DNA of 64,000 nt from an uncultured Lachnospiraceae bacterium (lineage in GTDB: Bacteria > Bacillota > Clostridia > Lachnospirales > Lachnospiraceae). This document shows positions 1 through 8,749 of this stretch, piece after piece (position 1 is the first letter of the stretch; each line of letters starts with the position of its first letter). Location: positions 31,394-95,393 of the forward strand of contig CAJUHH010000015.1 of the NCBI GenBank assembly GCA_910585965.1, given 5' to 3'. The position numbers and the translations under genes are program-made. The notes beneath the pieces are model-generated. The model saw nothing but the letters and a program-made list of their open reading frames with translations. It searched no databases and was not told the DNA's origin.

Positions 1-711
1 TGTCGCCGTTTCATACGCTGCAAACACCGCATCCACCGGCATGATTTTTTTTTGCAGCTCCCCCTGTCCTTGCAGTCTCTCAATCTCGGAAAGCCGGAGC
101 GCGTTCTCTGCACAAAAAATGCCTGCTTTTGTCCTTTCCAGCGAAACCATAATGCCGCCGCAGCCCAATTTTTGGCCGATGTCATGACAAAGAGTCCTGA
201 TATAAGTTCCTTTGGAACAGCCAACCCGCATGGAAAGAAAAGGAAGGTCCATTTCCTCTATTTCCAGGTCGCAGATCCTCACTCTTCTCGGTCGGCGCTC
301 GACCTCTTTTCCTTCCCGGGCAAGTTGGTACAACTTTTTCCCGTTCACCTTAATCGCCGAGTACATCGGAGGAATCTGTTCGTAATCGCCCAAAAAGGAC
401 ATGACCGCCTCTGTAGCCTCTTTCTCCGTCGCCTGCACTTCGCTCTGCCTAAGCACCTTCCCAGAAGCATCCTGGGTATCCGTTTCCCTTCCAAGCAGCA
501 TCCTGGCCCGGTATTCCTTATCCGTATCCGTCAGCATGCCGCACAGTTTGGTGGCGCTGCCAAGGCAGACAGGAAGAACGCCTACTGCATCCGGATCCAA
601 AGTCCCCGTATGCCCGATCTTTTTCTGTTTCAGGATGCCTCTCAGCTTTGCCACCACATCGTGGGAAGTAAAGCCCGCCTCCTTGTATACATTTATCATT
701 CCATTGTACAT
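1..711 (-). CDS. truB: tRNA pseudouridine(55) synthase TruB, 3' part cut by window edge
   Basis: Isomerises U55 to pseudouridine in the T-loop of most tRNAs. About 237 residues of a roughly 300-residue enzyme are visible; the C-terminal end lies beyond position 1. The family signature GHTGTLDPDA is at residues 33-42, and its Asp (residue 39) is the expected catalytic nucleophile. Later motifs of the fold (IPPMYSAIKVNGKKLY, then CSKGTYIRTLCHDIG) are also present. The ATG at 711 lies 26 bases after the nrnA stop with GGAG about 11 bases upstream. It is the last visible gene of the rimP-nusA-infB translation operon, a conserved Firmicutes order. Confidence 0.95.
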   Translation of the reverse strand, partial: MYNGMINVYKEAGFTSHDVVAKLRGILKQKKIGHTGTLDPDAVGVLPVCLGSATKLCGMLTDTDKEYRARMLLGRETDTQDASGKVLRQSEVQATEKEATEAVMSFLGDYEQIPPMYSAIKVNGKKLYQLAREGKEVERRPRRVRICDLEIEEMDLPFLSMRVGCSKGTYIRTLCHDIGQKLGCGGIMVSLERTKAGIFCAENALRLSEIERLQGQGELQKKIMPVDAVFAAYETAT

Positions 712-736
712 CCGTCTTTCTCCGCTGCCCTCCGGT

Positions 737-1708
737 CTATTCCACGCCGGCCTTCTTCAGCTGCCTTTCTATATGTAACGTCAGATTATTTACCACATCG
801 TAAAATGTGCCGTTCATCGTACATCCTGCCGCCCTCATATGTCCGCCGCCTCCAAAATATACGGCAATCCGGGACACGTCTACTTTCCCTTTGGAACGCA
901 GGCTTACTTTATATTCCAACACTCCTGTCTGGTACATAAAAATCGTACATTCCACGTCCCTCGTCTGATTGAGCTGGCTCACGATTCCTTCCAGGTCTTT
1001 GGCATCCGCATGGTAAAAATCCAGCGTTTTCTTTTCTATGCCGCTGACCATGCACTTCCCGTCCATAATGAGGATGCTTTCCAGCAGCGCCCTTCCCAGA
1101 AGAAGCGTCTGCACATAAGTTTTCTCATAAAATGTCTTCTCTATGACTTCTGAAAAGTCAAAGCCAAAAGCAACCAGCCTGGAAGCGATAGCTAATGTTT
1201 CCGGCGAAGTGTTGGAATAGCGGAATACTCCTGTATCGTGTATGATCCCGATATAAATTGCCTTGGCGATTTCCTCATCCAGTTTTTCTTCCTCTATCAC
1301 ACGGAAAACCAATTCGCTGGTAGAACTCGCATGGGGATCGATGTAATTCACAGTTCCACACCCTTTATTGCTGATATGGTGGTCGATGTTAATCGTCCTT
1401 CCCGCCCGGTCAAACAAGGGTTTTGCCGCACCCAGACGATCTGCCGCTGTATCCAAGGCGATAAAAACATCAAAATCCTCTTCGCAGCTTCCGCCTTTCA
1501 TCACATCCGTGCGTATCCGTTCTATATCTTTAATACAATGGAAGACTTCCGACGGCTGTTCCAAAAAAAGTTCCACCGTTTTTTCAGGAAACACTTTCCT
1601 CAAATACAGATACAGCGCCATGCACGCTCCCACGCAGTCCCCATCGGGACGGATATGTCCGCCGATTCCTATTCGGCCCGCATCCTTTACTTCTTCTGCT
1701 ATTTTCAT
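737..1708 (-). CDS. nrnA: DHH/DHHA1 phosphoesterase, NrnA-type nanoRNase / pAp phosphatase
   Basis: Cytosolic metal-dependent phosphoesterase; family members degrade 2-5 nt RNA fragments and dephosphorylate pAp. At 323 residues it has the usual length. The metal-binding motifs are visible: GHIRPDGD (17-24), an Asp in ALDTA (about 86), and the name-giving DHH at 109-111. The C-terminal DHHA1 substrate motif GGGGHMRAAG starts at residue 286. The start at 1708 has GGAGG 7 bases upstream and overlaps the rbfA stop by 4 bases (ATGA), implying translational coupling. Placement between rbfA and truB is the standard Firmicutes arrangement. Confidence 0.93.
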   Translation of the reverse strand: MKIAEEVKDAGRIGIGGHIRPDGDCVGACMALYLYLRKVFPEKTVELFLEQPSEVFHCIKDIERIRTDVMKGGSCEEDFDVFIALDTAADRLGAAKPLFDRAGRTINIDHHISNKGCGTVNYIDPHASSTSELVFRVIEEEKLDEEIAKAIYIGIIHDTGVFRYSNTSPETLAIASRLVAFGFDFSEVIEKTFYEKTYVQTLLLGRALLESILIMDGKCMVSGIEKKTLDFYHADAKDLEGIVSQLNQTRDVECTIFMYQTGVLEYKVSLRSKGKVDVSRIAVYFGGGGHMRAAGCTMNGTFYDVVNNLTLHIERQLKKAGVE

Positions 1709-2064
1709 TCTCTGCCTCCATTCACCTCATCGATCAGTCTGGACATATTGACGCCATAAGCAATGGACTGATCCATAATAAATGTGATTTCAGGCGTATT
1801 GCGCAGGTTTACTTCCTTCGCCAGCTGGTTCTTAATATAACCCGTCGCGCTTTTTAAGCCTTCCAGCGTATTTTTCTGCATCTCCTCTTCGCCAAGGACG
1901 CTGATCCATGCTTTGCATGTTTTCAAATCCGGCGATACCTCCACCGCTACCACGGAAGTCAGAGGGCTGATACGGGGATCCTTGATTCCACCCCGTATGA
2001 TCTCTGCCAGCGCCCGCTGCACCTCTCCGTTGATCCTCGTATTCTTTATACTGTTCTTTCTCAT
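1705..2064 (-). CDS. rbfA: 30S ribosome-binding factor A
   Basis: Small KH-domain protein that assists late 30S maturation (16S 5' end processing). It has 119 residues, normal for the family. Recognisable stretches are RINGEVQRALAEIIRGGIKD at the N-terminus and the segment SPDLKTCKAWISVLG. It sits between infB and nrnA, 27 bases after the infB stop, with GGGAG about 12 bases before the ATG, a rather long spacing. It overlaps nrnA by 4 bases. Confidence 0.95.
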   Translation of the reverse strand: MRKNSIKNTRINGEVQRALAEIIRGGIKDPRISPLTSVVAVEVSPDLKTCKAWISVLGEEEMQKNTLEGLKSATGYIKNQLAKEVNLRNTPEITFIMDQSIAYGVNMSRLIDEVNGGRE

Positions 2065-2091
2065 AAATAATATATACTCCCTTATTTCTGA

Positions 2092-4980
2092 TTACCTTGG
2101 CACTTCCACCATAATATATGCTTCTACGATATCCAGTTCCTGCATCTGGTCAAAACCATCGAATACCAAGCCGCATTCGAAACCGGATTTCACTTCCTTT
2201 ACATCGTCCTTGAAACGCTTCAGGGAGCTGAGCGCGCCCTCATAAATCTGCTCGCCTTCCCTCGTAATACGAATCTTGCAGTCTCGTTTGAATACACCGT
2301 CCAAAACATAGGAACCCGCAATATTGCCCACTGCCGATGCCTTGAAGATCTGGCGCACTTCCGCATGTCCGATGACTTTTTCCTCGAAAATAGGATCCAG
2401 CATCCCTTTCATGGCTGCCTCGATATCCTCGATTGCCTGATAGATCACTTTATAAAGCCTGATATCCACGCCTTCCCTCTCGGCAACCCCTTTCGCCATG
2501 GCATCCGGCCTTACATTAAAGCCGATGATGATCGCCGAAGAAGCGGAAGCCAGAGATACGTCGGATTCCGTAATGGCTCCTACGCCTCCATGGATGCATT
2601 TTACAACGACCTCTTCATTGGAAAGCTTCAGCAGACTTTGCTTTACTGCCTCTACGCTGCCCTGGACATCTGCCTTGATGATCAGGTTCAGCTCCTTCAA
2701 ATTGCCTGCCTGGATCTGTGTAAAGAGATCGTCCAGGGACATCTTGGATTTCGTATCTTCCAGCATTTTTTCCTTATTCTGTGCCAGATATGTTTCCGCA
2801 TAGGATTTTGCTGTTTTATCATTTTCATGGGCAATAAATACTTCTCCTGCGCTCGGCACATCGGAAAGCCCCAATATCTCTACCGGCGTGGAAGGCAGCG
2901 CCTCCTTCACCCGTCTTCCTTTATCATCAATCATCGCCCTGACTTTGCCATGGCTGGAACCCGCAGAAATGAAATCCCCCACGTGAAGCGTTCCCTTCTG
3001 AACCAGCACCGTTGCCACCGGACCTCTTCCTTTATCCAGTTCCGCTTCGATGACAAGCCCTCTGGCGCGTCTCTTGACATTTGCCTTTAGTTCCAGGATC
3101 TCAGCCGTAAGCAGGATCGTTTCCAGCAGCGTATCGATGCCTTCGCCGGACTTCGCGGATACCGGCACAAATTCCGTGCTTCCGCCCCAGTCTACCGGGA
3201 TCAGTTCGTATTCCGTCAATTCCTGTTTTACCCTGTCAACATTGGCATTGGGCTTATCGATCTTGTTTACTGCAACAATGATCTCGATCCCGGCCGCTTT
3301 AGCATGATTGATCGCCTCTATCGTCTGAGGCATCACGCCGTCATCCGCAGCTACGACAAGGATCGCGATATCGGTAGAATTCGCTCCTCTCATCCGCATC
3401 GCGGTAAATGCTTCATGGCCCGGCGTATCCAGAAAAGTGATCTTTTCCCCGTCCGCTTTTACCGTATAAGCGCCGATATGCTGGGTGATTCCGCCGGCTT
3501 CCTTATCCGTGACGTTCGTCTTGCGGATCGCATCCAAGAGGGATGTTTTGCCGTGGTCAACATGACCCATGACACAGATCACCGGAGGACGCTTTGTCAT
3601 ATCCTCTTCTTTTTCTTCTTCTTCTTTCAAAAGCTCTTCAATGACATCGATCTTTTCTTCTTTTTCGCAGATGATGTCATACTCAATCGCGATATTCTCC
3701 GCCTCTTCAAAAGAAAGCTCCGAATTCACAGTAACAATCTGCCCCTGTAAAAATAACTTCTTAATAATCACAGAGGGCTGCATTTTCATCTTATCCGCAA
3801 GTTCCTTAATAGTCAGAGAATCGGGGATGACGATCACCTTGATCTGCTCTTCCTTTGCCTCTTCTACTTTTTTCTCGGGGCGGATAAATCTTCCGGCTTT
3901 ATTCTTGCCGGATATCTTCATATCATCCTCTTCGTATATCAGATCCTTCTTAGAGCGTTTATCCTTCTCCTGGCTGATTCTGCGCTTTTCTTCATCCCTG
4001 TGCTTTTCCTGATCTTTGATCGGACTCTCCGGCATGAATCCTTTAGAGGCCGCAGGCTTTCTGAATCGATTGTCCTGCCCGCCATTTCCTCTGTTAGGGC
4101 GCTCATTATTTCCACCAAACCGGTTATGATTTTGGCCGCCAGCATTGCCGCGCCTATCCCCTTGATTACCCTGATGATTTTCATAAGGCCTTCGATTGGA
4201 TCCTTCTGTCCTCCGCCCATCATTCCTATTATTGCTCCTGTTTTCATTTCTATTCTCGCCTCTGTTTTCCTGCCGTCTCTGCGGTTCGCCGTTCCTCGGT
4301 CTGTCCTGCCCTTCCGGCCTGTTGCTCCGTTCCGGCCTCTCCTGCCTGAAATTATCCGGCTTCTTTGCCTGCTCCTGGCTTGCAGCAGGTATATTCGCCG
4401 TCGGCTCCTGCTTCGGCCTTTTTACTTCCGCCACAGATTCTGCCTTTTTATTTTCCACCTTCGCCGCCGGTTTCTGATCCCTCTTCGGCATATTATTGTG
4501 GGCTGGCACCATAGTGACAGGAGGCGTAGGGGACGGGGGCGTCAACGGCTTTACCGGCCGGTAGGGAGCCATCTTCTCCTGTCTGTCCTGCCGTCCGTAA
4601 TTCCCCTGTCTCTGTCCATTTGCCGGCTGGGGCCTTTTGTCTCCTGACGGCCTCGGCTTCTGCCCCGACATCTTGCTGTTATGGGGATTGCTCACAAAAA
4701 TTATCTTTTTCTTTTTCTTCGGTGCCTCGTTTCCAGCTCCTCCCTCTTTTGTCATAGGCTTCTCCTCTTTCATCTCCATTTTTTCGGTTTTTTCCTCTTT
4801 TTTCTCCGGTACCTCCGGCTTATCCTTCTTAAAATGCGCTCTTACTAAAGCAACCGCCTCTTCCTCAATCGAACTTTGGGCCGCCTTTACATCCATTCCT
4901 TTTTCCTGCAAAAAAGCTATCAGTTCTTTGCTCTGTCTATCTAATTCCTTCGCAAGTTCATGTACTTTCATTTTCGCCAT
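2092..4980 (-). CDS. infB: Translation initiation factor IF-2
   Basis: GTPase that places initiator fMet-tRNA on the 30S subunit and drives subunit joining. I choose the ATG at 4980 (962 aa): it has GGAGGT 7 bases upstream and gives the family N-terminus MAKMKVHELAKELD; an in-frame start at 5007 lacks this signal. Order: IF2_N motif at residues 1-50, then a long low-complexity linker rich in Lys, Gln, Arg, Gly and Asn to about residue 310, a second IF2_N-like segment near 390-440, then the GTPase with GHVDHGK at 472-478, DTPGHE and NKID, and the C-terminal tRNA-binding domains. The 5' end overlaps ylxQ by 23 bases. Confidence 0.97.
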   Translation of the reverse strand: MAKMKVHELAKELDRQSKELIAFLQEKGMDVKAAQSSIEEEAVALVRAHFKKDKPEVPEKKEEKTEKMEMKEEKPMTKEGGAGNEAPKKKKKIIFVSNPHNSKMSGQKPRPSGDKRPQPANGQRQGNYGRQDRQEKMAPYRPVKPLTPPSPTPPVTMVPAHNNMPKRDQKPAAKVENKKAESVAEVKRPKQEPTANIPAASQEQAKKPDNFRQERPERSNRPEGQDRPRNGEPQRRQENRGENRNENRSNNRNDGRRTEGSNRRPYENHQGNQGDRRGNAGGQNHNRFGGNNERPNRGNGGQDNRFRKPAASKGFMPESPIKDQEKHRDEEKRRISQEKDKRSKKDLIYEEDDMKISGKNKAGRFIRPEKKVEEAKEEQIKVIVIPDSLTIKELADKMKMQPSVIIKKLFLQGQIVTVNSELSFEEAENIAIEYDIICEKEEKIDVIEELLKEEEEKEEDMTKRPPVICVMGHVDHGKTSLLDAIRKTNVTDKEAGGITQHIGAYTVKADGEKITFLDTPGHEAFTAMRMRGANSTDIAILVVAADDGVMPQTIEAINHAKAAGIEIIVAVNKIDKPNANVDRVKQELTEYELIPVDWGGSTEFVPVSAKSGEGIDTLLETILLTAEILELKANVKRRARGLVIEAELDKGRGPVATVLVQKGTLHVGDFISAGSSHGKVRAMIDDKGRRVKEALPSTPVEILGLSDVPSAGEVFIAHENDKTAKSYAETYLAQNKEKMLEDTKSKMSLDDLFTQIQAGNLKELNLIIKADVQGSVEAVKQSLLKLSNEEVVVKCIHGGVGAITESDVSLASASSAIIIGFNVRPDAMAKGVAEREGVDIRLYKVIYQAIEDIEAAMKGMLDPIFEEKVIGHAEVRQIFKASAVGNIAGSYVLDGVFKRDCKIRITREGEQIYEGALSSLKRFKDDVKEVKSGFECGLVFDGFDQMQELDIVEAYIMVEVPR

Positions 4981-5305
4981 GCTCACTACCTCCGTCTTCT
5001 TGTTCAACCGCTTCCAAATGCTTTTTTATGGTTCTTGCAAACCCCTCATCCAAAACAGCCAATACGGTTCGCATTTCTTTCCCCATGGCATGCCCCAGTT
5101 CTTCCTTCCTGCCATACCGATATATGGGTGTTTCATAAAAACTGCACATATTCCGAAACTTTTTTACCGTATTATCCGATGCGTCTTCGCTCACAATCAC
5201 CATTGCGGCCCAGCCGCCCTTTACCGCTTTTTCGGCAGCAAAGCTTCCGCTCGCCACATTTCTGGATCTTACCGCCAATCCGAGCAATGAATATATTTTA
5301 TTCAC
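4958..5305 (-). CDS. ylxQ: L7Ae-family ribosomal-like protein YlxQ
   Basis: Small L7Ae/L30e/S12e-fold protein, a probable K-turn RNA-binding protein encoded between ylxR and infB in Firmicutes. I choose the GTG at 5305 (115 aa), which gives the usual N-terminus VNKIYSLLGLAVRSRN; AAGGAG lies about 10 bases upstream and the start overlaps the ylxR stop by 8 bases. An ATG at 5344 would run deep into ylxR and adds residues not typical of the family. Visible core: FAAEKAVKGGWAAMVIVSED, then Y-RYGRKEELGHAMGKE, which matches the L7Ae pattern. The tail is acidic and overlaps infB. Confidence 0.88.
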   Translation of the reverse strand: MNKIYSLLGLAVRSRNVASGSFAAEKAVKGGWAAMVIVSEDASDNTVKKFRNMCSFYETPIYRYGRKEELGHAMGKEMRTVLAVLDEGFARTIKKHLEAVEQEDGGSEHGENEST

Positions 5306-5564
5306 CCTTTTCAAACTCCTTTTCCAGGTTATCGTATATCTCATCAGGAATGCTCATTTTTAAAGACCGCTCCAGCCCCTTGTTCTTTCTCGCCTTTTTC
5401 AAGCATTCACGTTCCATACAAAGATACGCGCCTCGCCCGTTTTTCTTTCCTGTCATATCCAAAACAATGCCGTCCTCCGCCGTTTTCAGGACCCTCATCA
5501 TCTCCTTCTTGCCCTTCATCTTCGCACATCCGACACATTGCCTCAAAGGGATTTTCTTAGCCAT
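5298..5564 (-). CDS. ylxR: YlxR / RnpM family RNA-binding protein (DUF448)
   Basis: Protein of 88 residues with the conserved N-terminus PLRQCVGCAKMKGKKEM and the later GRGAYLC motif of the DUF448 fold. In Bacillus this family has been linked to RNase P modulation, so the name RnpM is also used. The CxxC pair (RQCVGC) is intact. It lies between nusA (20 bases upstream) and ylxQ (8-base overlap), the universal Firmicutes order. Confidence 0.93.
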   Translation of the reverse strand: MAKKIPLRQCVGCAKMKGKKEMMRVLKTAEDGIVLDMTGKKNGRGAYLCMERECLKKARKNKGLERSLKMSIPDEIYDNLEKEFEKGE

Positions 5565-5584
5565 ACGTTCCTCTTTTCTGTCAC

Positions 5585-6826
5585 TTATGATTCATCCAAT
5601 GCGGTCTCTTCCATTTCTTCTCCCGCCAGTTCCGCTTCCATAACTTCCTCATCGCCCAGCGCTTCCTCCTCATCGGATGCTCCATCCATGAATAATCCAT
5701 CCGAAGATGCTTCCGCAAACTCTTCTTCATACTCCCCTTCTTCATACTCATCATAATCATCCAGATAATCTTCATAACGGAAGCCAGGCGCATCCTTCGC
5801 CTGCGTCTCGCTCTTAATATCTATCTTATAACCGGTCAGCCTTGCCGCCAGTCTCGCATTTTGTCCTTCTTTGCCGATTGCCAGGGAAAGCTGGTAGTCG
5901 GGAACGACTACTTTCGCTGTTTTTTCATCCGGGTCTGCAAACACGGCAACAATTTTCGCCGGAGATAAAGCATTCTGGATCAAATTGCCCGGATTTTCAT
6001 CCCAGTTGATAATGTCAATCTTTTCTCCCCGCAGTTCCTCCACTATCGTATTTACCCGGGAACCGTTAATACCTACGCATGCGCCGACTGCATCCACATT
6101 GGGATTGTTGGACCATACCGCCATTTTCGTACGGCTTCCCGCTTCCCTTGCAATGCTCTTTATTTCCACTGTGCCGTCCTTGATCTCCGTCACTTCGGAT
6201 TCGAACAGGCGTTTTACCAGTTCCGGATGGGTGCGGCTCACCAAAATGCGCGGACCCTTCGGCGTATTCTTTACTTCCAGGATATATACCTTAATTCTCT
6301 CCGTAGGCTTAAACATCTCTCCTTTTACCTGTTCGCTCTCATTTAAGATGCCGTCCGCCTTTCCAAGGTTAATGCTAATATTCCTTCCCACATAGCGCTG
6401 CACGATGCCGGTCACGATATCCTTTTCTTTTTCATAATATTGGTTATAAATAACGCTTCTTTCCTCTTCCCGTATCTTCTGCAAGATAACATTTTTCGCA
6501 TTCTGCGTTGCAATACGCCCGAACTCTTTGGATTTGATCTCCACATGGATAATATCTCCCAGCTGCGCCTGTTTGGATATTTTCAACGCATTCTCTAGGG
6601 ATATCTGCATACAGTCGTCTTCCACCTCTTCCACTACTTCCTTTTCCGCATAGCATAAAAAGTCGCACGTTTCCTTATCGATCTCGACTTTAATATTATC
6701 CGATTTTCCAAAATGGTTTTTACAAGCTGTTATCAGGGAATTCTCAATCGCTTCAAATAAGGTTTCCTTGCTTATTTCCTTTTCCTTCTCTAAAATATCC
6801 AACGCTTCCATTAATTCTCTGTTCAT
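5585..6826 (-). CDS. nusA: Transcription termination/antitermination factor NusA
   Basis: RNA polymerase-associated factor that modulates pausing, intrinsic termination and antitermination. Its 413 residues contain the N-terminal RNAP-binding domain (about 1-130), an S1 domain (DIVTGIVQRYVGRNI onward) and two KH domains (GACVGINGSRVNTIVEEL and SLAIGKEGQNARLAARLTG). A very acidic tail of about 55 residues follows, rich in Glu, Asp and Ala. It lacks the extra acidic repeat domains of enterobacterial NusA, as in other Firmicutes. The start has AAAGGA about 11 bases upstream. It lies between rimP and ylxR; since its operon leader carries a terminator-like hairpin, self-control through termination efficiency is possible (inference). 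Confidence 0.97.
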   Translation of the reverse strand: MNRELMEALDILEKEKEISKETLFEAIENSLITACKNHFGKSDNIKVEIDKETCDFLCYAEKEVVEEVEDDCMQISLENALKISKQAQLGDIIHVEIKSKEFGRIATQNAKNVILQKIREEERSVIYNQYYEKEKDIVTGIVQRYVGRNISINLGKADGILNESEQVKGEMFKPTERIKVYILEVKNTPKGPRILVSRTHPELVKRLFESEVTEIKDGTVEIKSIAREAGSRTKMAVWSNNPNVDAVGACVGINGSRVNTIVEELRGEKIDIINWDENPGNLIQNALSPAKIVAVFADPDEKTAKVVVPDYQLSLAIGKEGQNARLAARLTGYKIDIKSETQAKDAPGFRYEDYLDDYDEYEEGEYEEEFAEASSDGLFMDGASDEEEALGDEEVMEAELAGEEMEETALDES

Positions 6827-6855
6827 TTCTTTCTTTTCCTTTCTTCTTTTCCTCG

Positions 6856-7320
6856 TTAAAAATCAAGCGCTAACCGAATTACCGCAATATCCCCTTTTGC
6901 AAAAACCAGTTCCCTGCCTTCCGCCTCTATCGTGATGGAATTTTCATCGTATGTTTTCAGCACGCCGCTAAATTCCTTGCTATGATCCACTGGCTTGTAT
7001 GTTTTCACTTCCACGTCTTTCCCCAGGCTCTTTTCCAGATGCCTGTCTTTTTTCAACGCCCTTCCCAGTCCGGGGCTGCTCACTTCCAAAATATAAGCAT
7101 CCTGGATAAAATCCTTTTCATCCAGCGCGTCCGACAAGATCCGGCTCACCCGTTCGCAGTCGTTAATATCCACACCGCCCGGCTTATCGATATATGCCCT
7201 CAAATAATAATCGCTGCCCTCTTTTACATATTCCACATCATAAATTTCCACGCCCGCCGCTTCTGCTATGGGCATAAGCAGTTCTTCCGTCCTGCTTTCA
7301 TATGTTTCCTTCCTGGACAT
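6856..7320 (-). CDS. rimP: Ribosome maturation factor RimP
   Basis: Cytosolic factor for 30S assembly (DUF150). I choose the ATG at 7320 (154 aa; MSRKETYESRTEELL), because an ORF start at 7362 would begin in the U-tract of the leader terminator. Family motifs are visible: GVEIYDVEYVKEG, LRAYIDKPGGVDINDCERVSR and LEVSSPGLGRALK, followed by the Sm-like C-terminal domain ending AVIRLALDF. It is the first gene of the rimP-nusA-ylxR-ylxQ-infB-rbfA-nrnA-truB operon, 29 bases before nusA. Confidence 0.94.
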   Translation of the reverse strand: MSRKETYESRTEELLMPIAEAAGVEIYDVEYVKEGSDYYLRAYIDKPGGVDINDCERVSRILSDALDEKDFIQDAYILEVSSPGLGRALKKDRHLEKSLGKDVEVKTYKPVDHSKEFSGVLKTYDENSITIEAEGRELVFAKGDIAVIRLALDF

Positions 7321-7360
7321 ACTCCCACCGATTCCTTTCCCCGTATATTTTGACCCCCGC

Positions 7361-7386
7361 AAAAAAAGTGGACTCGCAAGTCCACT
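7361..7386 (-). terminator. Intrinsic terminator hairpin in the rimP leader (possible attenuator)
   Basis: On the minus strand an 8-bp perfect stem (AGTGGACT / AGTCCACT, tetraloop TGCG) is followed by seven T. It lies 41 bases before the rimP ATG. The clear promoter at 7418-7446 lies upstream of it and downstream of the GH25 stop, so transcripts from that promoter must pass the hairpin to reach rimP-nusA-infB. It can therefore act as an attenuator, or simply end read-through from the GH25 gene; the position favours the former. Confidence 0.85.
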
Positions 7387-7417
7387 CTAATTAACGGTAA
7401 CATATTATCTTCTTATA

Positions 7418-7446
7418 ACTATAGCACCGGCGGATGGAAAATGCAA
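7418..7446 (-). promoter_or_regulatory. Promoter of the rimP-nusA-infB operon
   Basis: Minus-strand -35 TTGCAT and -10 TATAGT are separated by exactly 17 bases (sigma-A type). Predicted transcription start is near 7411, giving a leader of about 90 bases that contains the terminator hairpin at 7361-7386. Confidence 0.75.
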
Positions 7447-7481
7447 GGGAAATTTCATGGGAAAGCCATTACTTAAGAAAT

Positions 7482-8702
7482 TCATTTCTCTCCCCAAAAA
7501 TCTTTCATGCTGATGTTCATGTCCACATCCGTACCGATTCCGTTTACTTTCCCCGTCGAACTGTACTGCCAGATGCTGAATTCATAAGGGAAGTATAAAG
7601 GCGTGCGGTAATAGGCGAACCACTTCTCATATTTTTCCAGCTGTTCCAAATCCACCATAAGCATAAAAGTCTTCAAATTGCCATAAATCATCGGCACATA
7701 GCCCGCCTCTTCAATCCGGTCGCAGAAAGCGATGCATACATCCGTCCATTCCTGTTTTCCCATATTTTTCGTACGGGGATTTTTTGTCGTTATCTCCTCC
7801 ACATCCAGAACGATGGGATAGGCAACATCGTACCCTTTCAGATTCTCCAGGACAAATTCCGCTTCTTCCACCGCCTCTTTTTTGTTCAACGCCTGTGTAA
7901 AAAAATAAACGCCCGCATCGATGCCGTTTTCCAGCGCTCCCTCCATATTATCTTCATATGTTTCGTCCAGCATCAGCTTCCCTTCCGTAGAACCCCTGAT
8001 TCCCAGACGGATAAACGCATATTCCACGCCGTCCCCCGCCACTTTTTCCCAGTCGATCTCTCCTTGGTATCTGGAAACATCGATTCCTTTTTTCGATAAA
8101 ACCTGTCCGTCCGACACATATTCCAAAATATTATCCCCGTTCATCACAAACTGCTCTTCTATGTAGGAATGATGCGGGATCGTATCTACAATGGGAAAAA
8201 AATAATACCGGCTGTCTGCCGCCACTACGATTTCGTTCGGATAAAGCTCCCGCAACATGGCGGAAGTTCCCTCCCCGTTCTCCATCATTGCCTTTACCCT
8301 TCCTAAAATCTCCTCCTCCTTTTGCCTGGAAGCATCCGAAACCGCAGTATTTACCATATCCGCCGCTTCCTCCTCCGTATACAATACCGCATCGCCCGCT
8401 TCTTCCATATATGCCGCAGCCTCGCTGATTTCCTCTTCCAGCAGCCTGTTCTTTATTAGCAGGAACAGACAGCCAGTCAAAGACCCAAGGGCTATCAGGC
8501 ATAAAAAGACAGGCAGGAATATTCCCCGCCTCCTCCTTCTTTTCCTCTTCTTTGCCGGCATATCCGAAGGCATTTTCCGCAAAGGATAGTCCTGCGTCTC
8601 TGTCTCGTCCATATCCTCAATATTCATATTGCTAATATTGATATTGCTAATATTGATATCGGTAAGGTCTGTATCATAATAATTCCTGTGCTTCATCCGC
8701 AT
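7482..8702 (-). CDS. GH25 (Chalaropsis-type) muramidase, membrane anchored
   Basis: Predicted to cleave the glycan strands of peptidoglycan. Residues 1-45 are polar and contain a short Asn/Ile repeat (NIS-NINISN-MNI). A basic stretch KKRKRRRRR then precedes one membrane segment (about 57-80, FLPVFLCLIALGSLTGCLFLL), giving a type II topology with the enzyme outside. After a stalk to about residue 200, the GH25 domain starts with KGIDVSRYQGEIDWEKV and includes YAFIRLGIRG, GVYFFTQALNKKEA, YPIVLDVEE and IWQYSSTGKVNGI, so the usual acidic residues are present. It lies 47 bases after yitT and is probably co-transcribed with it. A second ATG six bases inside is equally possible. Confidence 0.88.
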   Translation of the reverse strand: MRMKHRNYYDTDLTDINISNINISNMNIEDMDETETQDYPLRKMPSDMPAKKRKRRRRRGIFLPVFLCLIALGSLTGCLFLLIKNRLLEEEISEAAAYMEEAGDAVLYTEEEAADMVNTAVSDASRQKEEEILGRVKAMMENGEGTSAMLRELYPNEIVVAADSRYYFFPIVDTIPHHSYIEEQFVMNGDNILEYVSDGQVLSKKGIDVSRYQGEIDWEKVAGDGVEYAFIRLGIRGSTEGKLMLDETYEDNMEGALENGIDAGVYFFTQALNKKEAVEEAEFVLENLKGYDVAYPIVLDVEEITTKNPRTKNMGKQEWTDVCIAFCDRIEEAGYVPMIYGNLKTFMLMVDLEQLEKYEKWFAYYRTPLYFPYEFSIWQYSSTGKVNGIGTDVDMNISMKDFWGEK

Positions 8703-8749
8703 CCCCGCTTCTATTTATCCGCCGTATCTCCTGTCCTCATCCAGATTCG

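Noticed and set aside
7387..7481. Riboswitch in the rimP leader
   Set aside because: Only the promoter and a simple terminator stem are visible; no conserved aptamer pattern that I can recognise.
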